Shown here one piece after another: positions 48,301-50,957 of a DNA stretch of 64,000 nucleotides. Under the pieces are notes generated by a model. That model was given only the letters and a program-made list of their open reading frames with translations. It was not told the DNA's origin and searched no databases. The stretch comes from Babylonia areolata. Lineage: Eukaryota; Mollusca; Gastropoda; Neogastropoda; Buccinidae. The stretch spans positions 21,997,247 to 22,061,246 of the forward strand of contig NC_134883.1 in NCBI RefSeq assembly GCF_041734735.1, read 5' to 3'. Position 1 is the stretch's first letter, and every line of letters begins with the position of its first letter. The position numbers were made by a program, and so were the translations under genes.

Positions 48301-50957
48301 GAAATAACGCTTTAGAAGAGCACTTCATTATTATTATTATTATTGTTATTAATGTATAAGTTGATAACGTGGCTTCTGGTTAGGCATTTGCGTGTATATG
48401 TGGAGTGATGGCCTAGAGGTAATACGTCCGCCTATGAATTGAGAGAATCTGAGCGCACTGGTTCAAATCACTGCTCAGTCGCCGGTATTTTCTCCCCCTC
48501 CACTAGACCTTGAGTGGTGGTCTAGACGCTAGTCATTCGGATGAGATGATAAACTGAGGTCCCACTTTGATAGGAAAAACAAAACTGCAGGCAGGAAAAA
48601 ATACAAAAAAATGGGTGGTGCTCTCAGTGTAGCAACGCAGTCTCCCTGGGGAGAGCAGTCCGAATTTCACACAGAAATCTGTTGTGACAAAAGAGAGAAA
48701 TACAAATACAATATGTGCTTTATGTGTGTACATGTATGCTTGTGTGTATGTTTTGTGTTTGTGATGCTTGTGTGTTTGTGTGTGTGATTTGCTTCCAAAA
48801 TTAGTAGGATGAAGTACTGGTGTCCACAGTTAAGTATTTAAAACAGTCATTTGGTTATATATATAAACAATTTTGGAGTAATGAAAATCACAGTAATCTG
48901 GATATGAGAAGCAGTGATTTTTGCAAAGAAAAATCAGGCTGTTGTACATTGTGCTGCTGCTGCATTGACAATAACAAGAAGCGGTAATTTTTTTTTATGT
49001 ATACTACAAATAACGACATGGTGACGGGCAGGTCCCGTAAAGAGAACCTCCAGCTGTCCTCTGAGTACAACAAGCTCCAGGAATCCTACAAGCAGCTGGA
49101 AGCCTTGAAGGAGAAATTGACCAGCAGTGAAGTGGCCACACGTCAGAACCTGACTGACGCCCAGAAAAGTCGGCAGGAGGGGAAGGAGACCAGCAAGACC
49201 CCCTTGTCCCCTGTGTCTGCCTCTGCTGCTGCAAAAATGTCCCACTCGGTCACTGGGCGAAAGGTGCCGTCAGCAGGCAAACAGGCACAGGTAAATTCGA
49301 TAGCTGGTTGGTCAGTTTGTGTGTGTGAGTGATGGGTTTGTGTGTGTGTGTGTGTGTGTGTGCGTGTGTGCACATGCGTGAGTGTTTAAGAATGACAACA
49401 CAGTATTTTCTTAGACAAACAGCATACACAAAATGTAGTGACAACTCAGTATACTGTTTGCAGGCTGAGAACATAGAAGCAATTCCACAATTTAAATGTA
49501 TGTGCAAAGAGAACAGTTCCTTTGAAGTGCAAACATGCAGAAGGTGGCAAACAGGGGGAGGGTGATTGTTAGATGATGGTGTTAAAAGTGTTCAGTTATG
49601 TTGCTGGTCGGGCGTCTGCTCAGCAGATGTGGTGAAGTGTATACATACGGATTTGTCTGAATGCTGTGATGCCTCCTTGAGTAACTGAACTGAACAAAAA
49701 GTGATACAAAAGTGATACATTTTATTTACAGTCGAAGAACACCGGGGATGAACTGGCACAGCTTCGTGCCCAGTGTCAGCAGTACTCACAGCAAGTGTGT
49801 ACCCTCAGGTCACAGATCGAAACCATGGAAACAGACTATCGACAGATTGCTCTTCGCAGCAAGAAGGTGCTCATTATGTCTTCATGTTCTGTTATGTATT
49901 GGAGTACAGCTTGACTTGGAGAAATGTAAAATCTTACTGTTGTCTGTGTTTTTGTTACCTACCTACTTGAAGAAATTTACGGAAAGCAGTTTTGAGGCTG
50001 TGCAGCTGTTATTTGCTGAGAGAATGTCATTTATACTTTGATGGAACTCTGATTAAAGATCAGAAGTAAGTTTGTAGGAGTCAAGATATGAGTTAGGAAA
50101 TTTTGCTTTTTGTTTTTCTTTCTTGCATCTATTTTCTTATAGTTAATATCGCATTTAGCATTATAGTTAATACTTTATTTAGTATTGTATTTACAGAAGT
50201 TTTAGCATGCCATACCTTGGCATCTGACTTCAAAAGTCTCCCTCGGCAGAATATTTGGAGCATATCCACAGGTCCCTCTCCATTGCAACAGTATTGATTC
50301 CTTTCTTTTGAACTCCTTTATTTTTAGTTCAAAAGAAGCTTTACTGTTCCTTGTTTTTCTTGCTCTAAAATCAGTGATATCACAAAATATTATTGGGCTA
50401 TATCAGTGAAAATTACAAGTTCAGACATGATGTTGGTTTTTTCTTCATTGTGTACGCATGTAGTATGTCTGTCATTTAGAATAGGGGGGTTTAGTTATGA
50501 CAAGGTGTCTGTGCTTTTTATCTCGTCATTTATGTTATCATAGGGTGTGTGCTTTGTATCTTGTCATTTATGTTATTTTTGGGTGTATACTTTGTATCTT
50601 GTCATTTATGTCATGTGTAGTTATCTGTGTTTTATGGATTATATGTAAGAATTTGTTCTTAGTTGTCAAGTTGAAAATCCTTTGTCATGAATGTAAGAAA
50701 GATTGGTTTCAACAGTTTTGCATCATATAACATATTGGTTTCAACTGTTTTACATCATATACTTGGAATTATATTTGTGAAATCAGTGAAGGGAGAGGGG
50801 TTATTATGATGACAATATCTGGAGCAAAGTTCGAGAAAGGATGTTTTGTTTGTTTCAGCTGTCCTTTATGTCCAGTGTTCCACTACTGGTTTTGCTTTTT
50901 GCTGTGCTACTGGCCATCTATCCATTTCTGGAACAAATCACAGCAACTACCTCATAA
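5779..50957 (+). CDS. SLMAP: SLMAP orthologue, complete 30-exon coding region (FHA, coiled coil, C-terminal membrane anchor)
   Basis: Joining 30 exons with GT/AG boundaries and continuous phase gives a 973-residue protein. The FHA domain lies at about residues 25-125 and shows GRS (30-32), SRHH (51-54) and NGTF (73-76), the phosphopeptide-binding signature. Residues 164-369 are a coiled coil that follows vertebrate SLMAP almost residue for residue (from memory of the human protein). Residues 370-785 are heptad-rich, broken by an acidic Ser/Thr linker at 512-599. Residues about 947-965 form one hydrophobic segment before a short polar tail, the topology of a tail-anchored protein facing the cytosol. 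Family knowledge: SLMAP binds phospho-threonine on MST1/2 kinases through FHA Arg32 (Arg31 here), joins SIKE1 and striatin-PP2A in STRIPAK, and restrains Hippo signalling. Human SLMAP is about 828 residues; the extra length here lies in the middle coiled coil. The start is the ATG at 5779, matching the vertebrate start; no in-frame stop lies between the acceptor and this ATG. Exon joins are inferred from phase and splice consensus, not cDNA. Confidence 0.93.
6321..6477 (+). CDS. SLMAP: SLMAP coding exon 2 (FHA domain, second half)
   Basis: Residues 64-115. It follows CTTGTCAG, starts [15 protein letters not shown] and continues through a GDLIQLG motif. The Asn73-Gly74 pair is the FHA turn that holds the phosphopeptide backbone. 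The donor is A|GTAAGT, phase 1. Confidence 0.95.
6505..7012 (+). repeat. Duplicated intron 2 segment (two copies of about 100 bp)
   Basis: TTCATTATCTTTCA, TGCTGCATGTGAATATGTG and ATGAGTGAG occur in the same order at 6508-6600 and 6917-7000, separated by about 300 bp. Both are followed by GT repeats. Confidence 0.7.
6740..6840 (-). mobile_element. Short fragment resembling a Penelope-like element end
   Basis: On the - strand the piece reads GACAACGGGCCAATGGTTCG then AAACGTCGTGCC. The inverted GGGCCAATGG...CGAAACGTCG layout is common at Penelope-like element ends, judged from memory only. Confidence 0.3.
7393..7459 (+). CDS. SLMAP: SLMAP coding exon 3 (end of FHA)
   Basis: Encodes [20 protein letters not shown], matching the last FHA strands of vertebrate SLMAP. 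The acceptor is GTTTTCAG and the donor CT|GTGAGT, phase 2. Confidence 0.94.
7975..8375 (+). mobile_element. Full-length tRNA-derived SINE, two-module type
   Basis: The head has an A-box-like TGGCAGAATGG and a B-box-like GGTTCGATTTCC (about 7983-8045). The body includes GTCATTCAGACATGATGATA, GTGCAGCATGCACTTGGTGA and TCTGCAGTAGAAATCCACTA. It ends with a 3' module (CTCAAGGCCTGACAAGCGTG through GATGCCTCCTTGA) found alone elsewhere. The family recurs at 17930-18195, 18575-18800, 32627-32916, 35050-35440 and 48396-48710. Confidence 0.75.
8827..8905 (+). CDS. SLMAP: SLMAP coding exon 4 (linker to coiled coil)
   Basis: Encodes a linker with [13 protein letters not shown], which aligns with vertebrate SQELFQLSQYLQ. 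The acceptor is TTCCTGTTAG and the donor CAG|GTGAGA, phase 0. Confidence 0.93.
9131..10162. mobile_element. Non-autonomous piggyBac-like element, about 1.03 kb
   Basis: The left end is TTAACCCCTTGCCTGCC and the right end GGCAGGCAATGAGTTAA, inverted repeats matching 15 of 17 and bounded by TTAA, the piggyBac hallmark. The - strand holds a decayed acidic stretch ([17 protein letters not shown], about 9745-9800 and above) like the N-terminus of a piggyBac transposase. No catalytic core remains. It lies in SLMAP intron 4; an inverted relative is at 55122-56652. Confidence 0.7.
10435..10917 (+). repeat. Tandem repeat, about 54-bp unit, about 9 copies
   Basis: Repeating TAGGCCTCACAGAGTGTAAA then GTAATGACCTACTGTGGTAT then GTAGTATTCAGAC, with substitutions and some shortened units. 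It ends about 35 bp before the exon 5 acceptor. Confidence 0.9.
10953..11048 (+). CDS. SLMAP: SLMAP coding exon 5 (coiled coil)
   Basis: Residues 165-196, [20 protein letters not shown] and so on, near-identical to vertebrate EALHREQMLEQKL. Both phases are 0. A 54-bp tandem repeat array ends only about 35 bp before the acceptor. Confidence 0.95.
11370..12574 (+). mobile_element. Decayed piggyBac-like transposon with N-terminal transposase remnant
   Basis: Frame-broken pieces follow piggyBac transposase order: an acidic start ([20 protein letters not shown], about 11478-11540), HVIPDFTG (about 11822-11845), [21 protein letters not shown] (20-plus residues from about 11894, ending in a stop) and [20 protein letters not shown] (about 12026-12085). 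These match the W..T..E.KAF.GL..LMG block before the catalytic domain. The DDD core is absent. The right end is CTAGGCAGCGAAAGGGTTAA (to about 12571). The left end was not found. Confidence 0.7.
12782..12853 (+). CDS. SLMAP: SLMAP coding exon 6 (coiled coil)
   Basis: Residues 197-220, [20 protein letters not shown] then VYSK. The acceptor is TTTTTCAG and the donor AAG|GTACAT, phase 0. The vertebrate counterpart is ALIDEDRLLSRLE. Confidence 0.95.
13000..15170. other. Intron 6 with GC-rich and CA-rich segments
   Basis: The long intron between exons 6 and 7. About 13900-14700 is relatively CpG-rich, with (AC)n runs near 14068-14095 and 14478-14515. No further family or exon was recognised. Internal open frames are low-complexity artefacts. 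Confidence 0.5.
15170..15430. repeat. Unclassified GC-rich dispersed-repeat-like segment
   Basis: About 15335-15415 holds inverted G and C runs (GGGGGCTTCGCCCCCACC, CCCACTGGGGGCC, GGCCCCCAGGCC) that could fold strongly. The block before it is less AT-rich than the intron. It abuts exon 7 and may be a transposon end. Confidence 0.4.
15481..15558 (+). CDS. SLMAP: SLMAP coding exon 7 (coiled coil)
   Basis: Residues 221-246, including [20 protein letters not shown], one of the most conserved parts of the protein. The acceptor is TTCTTGGAAG and the donor AAG|GTAAGT. Confidence 0.95.
16051..16113 (+). CDS. SLMAP: SLMAP coding exon 8 (coiled coil)
   Basis: Residues 247-267, [20 protein letters not shown] then E. 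It is 63 nt with phase 0 at both ends, the first exact three-heptad exon. The donor GAG|GTGCTG is weak. Confidence 0.93.
16376..16402. repeat. (GT)n microsatellite
   Basis: About 12 GT units. An AT-rich (TTTA)n stretch follows at about 16535-16590. Confidence 0.9.
16591..16718 (+). mobile_element. SINE 3' module alone
   Basis: TCTCAAGGCCTGACTAAGC, then CATCTGCTTGGCAGATG and GACACCTCCTTGAGCTACTG. It matches the 3' part of the 7975-8375 SINE and follows a T/A-rich tract. The inner TCTGCTTGGCAGA is a short palindrome. Confidence 0.75.
17234..17277. repeat. (TG)n microsatellite, about 21 units
   Basis: An uninterrupted TG run in intron 8. Confidence 0.95.
17386..17640 (+). repeat. Tandem triplication, about 84-bp unit, before exon 9
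   Basis: TTTTGTGTTT...GCTTACAAGGAAATTTTCCT...CATAATGAAATCTGAAGTATG occurs three times in a row. The last copy ends about 26 bp before the exon 9 acceptor. Each unit holds the palindrome GGAAATTTTCC or a variant. Confidence 0.85.
17666..17803 (+). CDS. SLMAP: SLMAP coding exon 9 (coiled coil)
   Basis: Residues 268-313. It starts [20 protein letters not shown] and ends LQDKLQ, aligning with vertebrate RSLSNTEDECTHLKEMNERT. The donor CAG|GTTACT is non-consensus at +3 to +6. Confidence 0.94.
17815..17990 (-). repeat. Triplicated SINE 3'-end segment, about 59-bp unit
   Basis: TTTGTGTTGTTTTACTCTTT then GTCACAGCA...GTGTGAAACTCGGGCAGTG repeats three times. The unit is the reverse complement of the SINE body end (compare GAATTTCACACAG and TTGTGACAAAAG near 48660-48695), so a SINE end was tandemly copied. 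It begins 12 bp after exon 9. Confidence 0.75.
17930..18195 (-). mobile_element. tRNA-derived SINE, - strand copy
   Basis: On the - strand: GGATGAGATGATAAACCAAG, AGAACCC-like and TCAAAAAATCCACTTTGATA motifs in the order seen at 48396-48710, ending in the triplicated segment above. Confidence 0.7.
18255..18296. repeat. (GT)n microsatellite
   Basis: A GT run with two interruptions. Confidence 0.9.
18575..18800 (+). mobile_element. Old tRNA-derived SINE copy
   Basis: GTGGAGTGATGGCTTATTGG (degenerate head), GAGAATCTGAGC, TTGAGTGGTGCTTTGGATGC, TAGTCATTTGG and GCATGCACTTACTGCACGTA keep the order of the 48396-48710 element, but with much divergence. Confidence 0.65.
18846..18960. repeat. (AC)n(AT)n(GT)n compound microsatellite
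   Basis: AC run, long AT run with ATAC interruptions, then GT run. It is nearly self-complementary as a whole and could form a hairpin or cruciform. Confidence 0.95.
18961..19132 (+). mobile_element. Retroelement 3'-end fragment with (CAGT)n tail
   Basis: GAATGACACAGGAAACAAAT, AAAGGCAGCTGTCGGTCAGC and TTTGTAAAGCGCTTAAAGC lead to GACCAAGGATAGGTACTATG and a CAGTCAGTCAGT tail. A GCGCTTAGAGC-type end plus short tandem tail is typical of non-LTR elements and the SINEs that borrow their ends. Confidence 0.55.
19187..19297 (+). CDS. SLMAP: SLMAP coding exon 10 (coiled coil)
   Basis: Residues 314-350, a very charged helix beginning [20 protein letters not shown]. The acceptor is GGGCCTTAG and the donor AAG|GTAAGC. 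Confidence 0.93.
20014..20071 (+). CDS. SLMAP: SLMAP coding exon 11 (coiled coil)
   Basis: Encodes [19 protein letters not shown], matching vertebrate IEALQADNDFTNERL. Phase changes here from 0 to 1, opening the run of phase-1 exons. The donor is G|GTATGA. Confidence 0.93.
20860..21480 (+). repeat. Tandem duplication, about 310-bp unit, two copies
   Basis: ATTAAAACAG(G/A)CACA, TCTCA(A/G)GATGTTGCATGA, ATGATTTTTA, TTAACCAGTTGCATTTGTAG and a GT-rich end occur in both units (about 20860-21170 and 21173-21480). The second ends about 20 bp before the exon 12 acceptor. Confidence 0.8.
21503..21568 (+). CDS. SLMAP: SLMAP coding exon 12 (66 nt, phase 1-1)
   Basis: Encodes [20 protein letters not shown] and two more residues. 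It is symmetric and could be skipped without changing frame. The acceptor is TTATGGACAG and the donor G|GTGAAG. Confidence 0.85.
22745..23040 (+). repeat. Imperfect duplication in intron 12
   Basis: CACTGAATTAACTAGAATGA then ACAGAAAA occurs near 22790 and, with small changes, near 22990. Both are preceded by GTTTACTGCA/GTTCACTGCA and AATGAATATT-like sequence, about 205 bp apart. Confidence 0.75.
23161..23220 (+). mobile_element. Half-copy of the foldback element
   Basis: TTAATTACACATACTTAACC through GACTCCGGCAGGGGTCTGAC matches the left arm of the hairpin at 25621-25741. Confidence 0.75.
24506..24568 (+). CDS. SLMAP: SLMAP coding exon 13 (63 nt, phase 1-1)
   Basis: Encodes [20 protein letters not shown] then E, a less helical insert that may correspond to the vertebrate segment before the variable region. 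The donor G|GTTTGT is weak, so it may be optional. Confidence 0.75.
24660..24775. repeat. (GC)n and (GT)n microsatellites
   Basis: A short GC run followed by two GT runs within 115 bp, shortly after exon 13. Confidence 0.9.
24978..25380 (+). mobile_element. tRNA-derived SINE, GAAGAAGAAG-tailed family, old copy
   Basis: GAGTGGTTAGAGCATTGGAC, TTTCAGTCTGAGGGT, GATCTCCCAGGTCAATATAT, GCAGAAGATCAAATATACAC and GTTGCATCCCAAGAATGAAG then AAGAAG tail, in the order of the 37381-37760 copy. The B box is degraded. Confidence 0.75.
25621..25741. mobile_element. Near-perfect foldback (hairpin) element
   Basis: Two arms of about 60 nt (25621-25680 and 25682-25741) are reverse complements with only a few mismatches and one central base. 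The centre reads GACATTCCTGCCAGGAATGTC and the inner arm GACTCCGGCAGGGGTCTGAC. Three other sites in the window carry one arm only (23161, 38735, 42891). Confidence 0.85.
26270..26437 (+). repeat. Tandem duplication, about 84-bp unit, before exon 14
   Basis: TGGCTGATCTCTATTATGTA, AAAGTAACCTTGCTTACTTA and AACATTGATAAGGATAATCT occur twice almost identically, so the duplication is young. The second copy ends just before the GTT tract leading to the exon 14 acceptor. Confidence 0.9.
26455..26496 (+). CDS. SLMAP: SLMAP coding exon 14 (42 nt, phase 1-1)
   Basis: Encodes [14 protein letters not shown], exactly two heptads. The acceptor TTGTTTCCAG follows a GTT repeat; the donor is A|GTGAGT. Confidence 0.85.
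26668..26731. repeat. (GT)n microsatellite, about 31 units
   Basis: One interruption near its left end. Confidence 0.95.
27058..27120 (+). CDS. SLMAP: SLMAP coding exon 15 (63 nt, phase 1-1)
   Basis: Encodes [20 protein letters not shown] then Q, three heptads. The acceptor follows a T-rich tract; the donor is A|GTAAGT. Confidence 0.88.
27227..27274. repeat. (GT)n microsatellite
   Basis: Two GT runs split by TTGTCT, in intron 15. Confidence 0.9.
27673..27735 (+). CDS. SLMAP: SLMAP coding exon 16 (63 nt, phase 1-1)
   Basis: Encodes [20 protein letters not shown] then E. The acceptor is CTTTTGCAG and the donor G|GTCAGT. Confidence 0.85.
28105..28520 (+). repeat. Diverged tandem duplication, about 225-bp unit
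   Basis: AAGCAG(C/T)T(A/G)AGCATCAGAAT, TTAAAGCC, GAATCAGATTCAT-like and TGATGGCTGGCATAAAC occur in order in 28110-28295 and 28338-28512. It is older than the 26270 duplication. Confidence 0.75.
28801..28866 (+). CDS. SLMAP: SLMAP coding exon 17 (66 nt, phase 1-1)
   Basis: Encodes [20 protein letters not shown] and two more residues. The acceptor is CTCTTTACAG and the donor C|GTGAGT. Confidence 0.83.
29175..29285 (-). mobile_element. Fragment of the long composite SINE
   Basis: GTCCCCCATACACAGCC, GAGTTCATCTGCCATAA and the AGGGAATTGCCAATGCTAAG segment match 62550-62650 in order. It is a truncated copy. Confidence 0.6.
29300..29332. repeat. (TA)n microsatellite
   Basis: About 13 TA units. Confidence 0.9.
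29851..29985 (+). mobile_element. SINE 3' module alone, flanked by 55-bp direct repeats
   Basis: CTCAAGGCCTGACTAAGCGT through GACGCCTCCTTGAGCTACTG closely matches 16591-16718. The sequence around ACAGACCTTTATCTG(T/C)GTTC occurs on both sides (29706-29765 and 29989-30045). Confidence 0.8.
30538..30762. repeat. (CA)n and (GT)n microsatellites
   Basis: CA run at about 30588-30620 and GT run at about 30724-30757, opposite in orientation and so mutually complementary. Confidence 0.9.
30985..31258 (-). mobile_element. tRNA-derived SINE, GAAGAAGAAG-tailed family, - strand
   Basis: On the - strand the head reads CAATAGCCGAGTGGTTTAAG (A box) and CCCCGGTTCGAATCAGCG (B box), then GTGGAGATTTTTCCAATCTT and the GATCAAATACGCACGTTAAA motif. 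The 3' end is cut short, without the GAAGAAG tail. It is well preserved and so fairly young. Confidence 0.85.
31641..31703 (+). CDS. SLMAP: SLMAP coding exon 18 (63 nt, phase 1-1)
   Basis: Encodes [20 protein letters not shown] then E. The acceptor is TTTTTTCCAG. The donor G|GTATGTGTCAG is the first element of the 37-bp minisatellite that follows. Confidence 0.87.
31704..32540 (+). repeat. 37-bp minisatellite, about 22 copies, starting at the exon 18 donor
   Basis: The unit is ACATCCATACCTTTCCTAAC then ATCCATGTGTCAGCAAC. Because 37 is not a multiple of 3, frames rotate and give long artefactual open frames with a 37-residue period. The first unit overlaps the donor: GTATGTGTCAGGAACACAGCC directly follows exon 18. 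Confidence 0.95.
32627..32916 (-). mobile_element. tRNA-derived SINE, - strand copy lacking the head
   Basis: On the - strand: TTCTCCCCCTCCACTAGACC, TTGAGTGGTGGTCTGGACC and AGATTTACTTTGATGGCC, then GGGTGGAGTTGAACTGTGG and GAATTTCACAAAGAG. It matches 48396-48710 from the body onward. Confidence 0.75.
33250..34108 (-). mobile_element. 5'-truncated RTE-like LINE fragment
   Basis: One - strand frame is open from about 34105 to 33264. It begins at the reverse-transcriptase active site ([12 protein letters not shown], the F/YxDD motif), then [57 protein letters not shown] and a basic [18 protein letters not shown] stretch, ending [12 protein letters not shown] and stop. This is the RT end plus C-terminal region of an RTE-like non-LTR element. 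The tail is a GATGA/GAGAT microsatellite (about 33254-33270). It lost its 5' part on insertion. The unbroken frame means it is recent. Confidence 0.85.
34290..34710 (+). mobile_element. Unclassified dispersed repeat before exon 19
   Basis: ATGATAATGATAATAATTAG, TTTATATAGCACTGAATTG, GTGCAGAGACAAATCAAAGC, GAGGAAGTTCATTCCA and AAGGCAGCCACAGAAATAGG are the landmarks. It resembles a repeat I remember as common in snail genomes. It ends about 10 bp before the exon 19 acceptor region. Confidence 0.55.
34722..34985 (+). CDS. SLMAP: SLMAP coding exon 19 (264 nt acidic Ser/Thr linker)
   Basis: Residues about 512-599. It starts [20 protein letters not shown], then becomes acidic and Ser/Thr-rich ([36 protein letters not shown]). 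It is not helical and probably forms the flexible hinge matching the vertebrate SDFSDTLSPSKEKSSDD region. It holds many possible phosphosites. The acceptor is TTCCCCAG and the donor G|GTGAGT, phase 1-1. Confidence 0.9.
35050..35445 (-). mobile_element. tRNA-derived SINE, two-module type, - strand
   Basis: On the - strand the head has GGCAGAATGGTTTTGATAG and GGGTTTGAATCCCAG (B box), followed by the body (AAATTCTGTAGAAGAAATCC) and two copies of the 3' module (GGCCTGACTAAGCATGCTGA near 35165-35195 and GACCTGACAAAGCATGTTGG near 35110-35145). Confidence 0.75.
35807..35869 (+). CDS. SLMAP: SLMAP coding exon 20 (63 nt, phase 1-1)
   Basis: Encodes [20 protein letters not shown] then K, three heptads. 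The acceptor GTGTGTGTGCAG is purine-interrupted; the donor is G|GTAAGC. Confidence 0.86.
36002..36127 (+). CDS. SLMAP: SLMAP coding exon 21 (126 nt, phase 1-1)
   Basis: Encodes [20 protein letters not shown], then a run ending RGDLVSDLQ: 42 codons, six heptads, exactly twice the 63-nt unit. The intron before it is only 132 nt. Confidence 0.9.
36302..36353. repeat. (CA)n microsatellite
   Basis: A CA run with two interruptions, in intron 21. Confidence 0.9.
37381..37762 (+). mobile_element. tRNA-derived SINE, GAAGAAGAAG-tailed family, full length
   Basis: A box in ATAGCCGAGTGGTTAAAGCG, B box in CCAGGTTCAAATCTC, then GATCTCCCAGGTCAAATTAT, GCAGAAGATCAAATACGCAC, GTTAAAGATCCTGTAATCG, GGCTGGGTAAAAACAGTATA and GCCCACGAACGAAGAAGAAG as 3' end. 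It is the best-preserved of three copies (24978, 30985, 37381). Confidence 0.88.
37763..39770. other. Rest of intron 21
   Basis: AT-rich. Besides a foldback half-copy at 38735-38760, a CAAA run (39072-39095) and a short TA run (39303-39315), nothing was recognised. Confidence 0.4.
38735..38760 (+). mobile_element. Terminal piece of the foldback element
   Basis: TTTAATTACACATACTTAAC then CGTGA matches the outer end of the 25621 arm and stops before the CCGGCAGGGG core. Confidence 0.6.
39780..39842 (+). CDS. SLMAP: SLMAP coding exon 22 (63 nt, phase 1-1)
   Basis: Encodes [20 protein letters not shown] then R. The acceptor is TTCCACCACAG and the donor G|GTAAGT. Confidence 0.88.
40160..40198. 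repeat. G-rich tract
   Basis: Several runs of six to eight G on the sense strand, able to form a G-quadruplex in the nascent transcript. Confidence 0.75.
40584..40646 (+). CDS. SLMAP: SLMAP coding exon 23 (63 nt, phase 1-1)
   Basis: Encodes [20 protein letters not shown] then Q. A long CT-rich tract leads to CTCAAG; the donor is A|GTGAGT. Confidence 0.87.
40745..41080 (+). repeat. Tandem triplication, about 117-bp unit, after exon 23
   Basis: TTTGTTGGCCTGTTGCTGAG, GACTCATTTTTAATCACTAA and GATGTGTTTATGGACCAGAA occur three times. Copies 1 and 2 are almost identical; the third has more changes. Confidence 0.92.
41244..41304. repeat. (AC)n microsatellite, about 30 units
   Basis: An uninterrupted AC run, opposite in strand to most GT runs in this gene. 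Confidence 0.95.
41305..43690. other. Intron 23, mostly unassigned
   Basis: Contains a GT run at 42127-42165, the foldback half-copy at 42891-42940 and a G-rich block at about 43555-43635. Nothing else was recognised. Confidence 0.4.
42891..42940 (+). mobile_element. Foldback half-copy with 10-bp flanking direct repeats
   Basis: TTAATTACACATACTTTACC through GACTCCAGCAGGGG, with AAATAAGATT immediately before (42881-42890) and after (42941-42950). This is a clean target-site duplication. Confidence 0.8.
43697..43759 (+). CDS. SLMAP: SLMAP coding exon 24 (63 nt, phase 1-1)
   Basis: Encodes [20 protein letters not shown] then K. The acceptor is TTGTTATCAG and the donor G|GTAAGC. Confidence 0.87.
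43945..44000 (+). mobile_element. Remnant of the SINE 3' module
   Basis: GCAGATGTGGTGTAGTGTAT, then TTTGACACTTCCTTGAAA, a diverged match to the end of the 16591-16718 module. Confidence 0.5.
44115..44338. mobile_element. Short mobile insertion just before exon 25
   Basis: The insert is bounded by 15-bp direct repeats GTTAATGACTGAACA (44100-44114 and 44339-44353). Its ends are partly inverted (TTAACTCAGTACGG at left; CCGTTCGTATGGAGAGAGTT then AA at right). It has landmarks AACTCAGTACGGCCAGTCCT and GAAACGCTGTTAACGTCG and resembles a repeat I recall from snail genomes. The long direct repeats suggest retroposition; the TTAA-bounded ends instead suggest a piggyBac-like MITE. Confidence 0.65.
44379..44441 (+). 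CDS. SLMAP: SLMAP coding exon 25 (63 nt, phase 1-1)
   Basis: Encodes [20 protein letters not shown] then R. The acceptor GTTGCTTACAG lies 25 bp after the right-hand direct repeat of a mobile insertion (44115-44338). The donor is A|GTGAGT. Confidence 0.88.
45200..45356. repeat. (TA)n/(GT)n compound microsatellite
   Basis: Long TA runs, ATAC interruptions and a GT run of about 15 units at the right end. Confidence 0.95.
45357..46670. other. Intron 25, right half
   Basis: No repeat, exon or RNA gene was recognised. The last 600 bp before exon 26 are less AT-rich than the rest. Confidence 0.4.
46682..46795 (+). CDS. SLMAP: SLMAP coding exon 26 (114 nt, phase 1-1)
   Basis: Encodes [20 protein letters not shown], then a Ser/His/Arg-rich tail ending SGRTNRSK. 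It is the last exon of the phase-1 run. The acceptor is GTGTTTAG and the donor G|GTAATC. Confidence 0.88.
47326..47401 (+). CDS. SLMAP: SLMAP coding exon 27 (coiled coil, phase 1-2)
   Basis: Encodes [20 protein letters not shown] then EAEMK, resembling vertebrate WNALETECHSLKRENV. The acceptor is GCTTTCCAG and the donor AT|GTAAGT. Confidence 0.9.
47495..48345 (+). mobile_element. CR1/L2-like LINE 3' fragment with ATT tail
   Basis: The frame at about 47505-47845 reads [20 protein letters not shown], then [20 protein letters not shown] and [20 protein letters not shown]. These are the conserved end of CR1/L2-group reverse transcriptases (LP..QI..LQ.VQN.AARL, LHWLPV..RI.FK). After a frame change, [14 protein letters not shown]-like sequence follows near 47860-47900. 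The 3' end has GTGAAGCGCTTTGAGC and a (ATT)n tail near 48325-48345. A poly-A tract at about 47707-47722 and frame breaks show it is dead. Confidence 0.85.
48396..48710 (+). mobile_element. tRNA-derived SINE, well-preserved copy
   Basis: A box in GATGGCCTAGAGGTAATACG, B box in GCACTGGTTCAAATCACTG, then CCCCTCCACTAGACCTTGAG, GTCATTCGGATGAGATGATA, GGTGGTGCTCTCAGTGTAGC, TCCCTGGGGAGAGCAGTCC and GAATTTCACACAGAAATCTG. It lacks part of the middle body seen in the 7975 copy. It is the clearest reference for the other copies. Confidence 0.88.
49032..49290 (+). CDS. SLMAP: SLMAP coding exon 28 (coiled coil and basic Ser-rich linker)
   Basis: Residues 810-896. A helix ([20 protein letters not shown]) matches the vertebrate SRKELENQ region, followed by a Ser/Ala/Pro-rich stretch ([19 protein letters not shown]). 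The acceptor is GACGGGCAG and the donor CAG|GTAAAT, phase 0. Confidence 0.91.
49338..49366. repeat. (GT)n microsatellite
   Basis: GT run in intron 28, close after exon 28. Confidence 0.9.
49595..49700 (+). mobile_element. SINE 3' module alone
   Basis: GTTATGTTGCTGGTCGGGCG, TCTGCTCAGCAGATGTGGTG and GATGCCTCCTTGAGTAACTG. It lies just before the exon 29 acceptor at 49731. Confidence 0.7.
49732..49866 (+). CDS. SLMAP: SLMAP coding exon 29 (last coiled coil)
   Basis: Residues 897-941, [20 protein letters not shown] and onward to ALRSKK. The acceptor is TTATTTACAG. The donor AAG|GTGCTC is poor. Reading through it gives [15 protein letters not shown] and a stop, a possible anchorless end. Confidence 0.9.
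50500..50640 (+). repeat. Short tandem repeat in the last intron, about 38-bp unit, three copies
   Basis: GCTTTGTATCTTGTCATTTA then TGTTAT-like repeats three times with changes. Confidence 0.75.
50859..50957 (+). CDS. SLMAP: SLMAP coding exon 30 (membrane anchor and stop)
   Basis: Residues 942-973: [20 protein letters not shown], then [12 protein letters not shown] and TAA. One hydrophobic helix of about 19 residues lies just before the C-terminus, as in vertebrate SLMAP. The acceptor is TTGTTTCAG, phase 0. Confidence 0.93.
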   Translation: MSFMSSVPLLVLLFAVLLAIYPFLEQITATTS

